Shown here: one piece after another, positions 63,592 through 64,000 of the stretch
How positions within the stretch are numbered: position 1 is the first letter of the stretch
Layout: the number at the start of each line of letters is the position of its first letter
From: Kalmusia sp. IMI 367209
Taxonomy: Eukaryota; Ascomycota; Dothideomycetes; Pleosporales; Didymosphaeriaceae
Direction of reading: 5' to 3'
Length of the DNA: 64,000 nt
Assembly (NCBI GenBank): GCA_027946365.1
Contig: JAPEUQ010000015.1
Span: 806,001 to 870,000 of the forward strand
The notes under the pieces: model-generated
Databases searched by the model: none
Seen by the model: only the letters and a program-made list of their open reading frames with translations
Told to the model about the DNA's origin: nothing
Made by a program: the position numbers and the translations under genes

Positions 63592-64000
63592 ATGTCCGAT
63601 TTTGTGCTTGTCGAATCGCCAATCGACGATGAATTTCCTACTGGCAGTTCGGTGTGCAGAACCACCTCCAAAGCGCTCGAAGGCGATCCAGCTACACTTT
63701 CGCTCCGAGAAACATCCAAGAAAAGCACTCCAGAGGAATTGAGAGATCCAAGATTCCGATTGAAGTTTCTGGATACACATCCGTTCGTGAGGACAAGTGT
63801 TGTGGACAAAATCTACGGGTGCATCATCGGCTCCGCCCTAGGCGACGCAATTGGCTTATACACCGAGTTCCTACCAAAGCACGCCTGCGATGCAGTCTAC
63901 AAATCCAGAAAATTCAGTCTGGTGGACCAGGTTACAGAGTACTATGCAGACACGCATCGAATGCGATTTGAACCACGAGGATGGACAGACGACACAGATC
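63592..64000 (+). CDS. ADP-ribosylglycohydrolase family protein (3' end outside window)
   Basis: Predicted hydrolase of the ADP-ribosylglycohydrolase (DraG/ARH) family, which removes ADP-ribose or related groups using a binuclear Mg site. The visible N-terminal 136 codons run open to the window edge. After a Ser/Asp-rich extension of ~75 residues, the family start KIYGCIIGSALGDAIGLYTEF is seen in shorter form as GCIIGSALGDAIGLYTEF. The frame ends in RGWTDDTD, the conserved metal-binding TDDT motif. The ATG at 63592 is the first in frame. Substrate cannot be predicted from this part. Confidence 0.88.
   Translation, partial: MSDFVLVESPIDDEFPTGSSVCRTTSKALEGDPATLSLRETSKKSTPEELRDPRFRLKFLDTHPFVRTSVVDKIYGCIIGSALGDAIGLYTEFLPKHACDAVYKSRKFSLVDQVTEYYADTHRMRFEPRGWTDDTD

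Overview
The window looks like chromosomal DNA of a filamentous ascomycete, most likely a dothideomycete. The evidence is short introns (about 45-70 nt, GT-AG, often with a CTAAC/CTGAC-like branch site), a head-to-head pair of myosin-motor chitin synthases, several Zn2Cys6 regulators, paralogous fungus-specific DUF7730 genes and a UstYa (DUF3328) gene. I see no transposon, rRNA or tRNA gene or CRISPR array. Exon borders were inferred by eye from splice consensus, reading frame and family alignment from memory. No search was run.

1-13 kb: 3' part of a Met8-type siroheme synthase gene, a METTL16-type RNA m6A methyltransferase, a small RGG-box protein, then a possible metabolic mini-cluster: a secreted berberine-bridge-like FAD oxidase, a Zn2Cys6 regulator and, divergent from it, an Old Yellow Enzyme reductase. 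The endocytosis protein End3 follows.

13-31 kb: class VII chitin synthase (csmB type, minus) and class V chitin synthase (csmA type, plus) share a 1.9-kb divergent promoter. The translation factor eIF5B follows.

31-48 kb: a Zn2Cys6/Fungal_trans_2-type regulator, then a gene-poor stretch rich in simple repeats. The only confident gene in it is a 360-aa Zn2Cys6 regulator at 43.8-44.8 kb. A spliced-gene-like region at 36.3-37.8 kb is unresolved.

48-58 kb: thiamine pyrophosphokinase, a Kre6/Skn1-like GH16 protein for beta-1,6-glucan synthesis and a divergent pair of DUF7730 genes.

58-64 kb: the most interesting part. It holds a predicted six-cysteine secreted mini-protein, a UstYa-family (DUF3328) gene, and about 1.2 kb away a secreted tandem-repeat precursor with Kex2-type dibasic sites after nearly every 19-residue repeat. 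This is the architecture of a fungal ustRiPP locus. The repeats lack the tyrosine used in known dikaritin crosslinks, and both HxxHC motifs of the UstYa protein are altered, so it is either a divergent or a decaying peptide system. The window ends inside an ADP-ribosylglycohydrolase gene.
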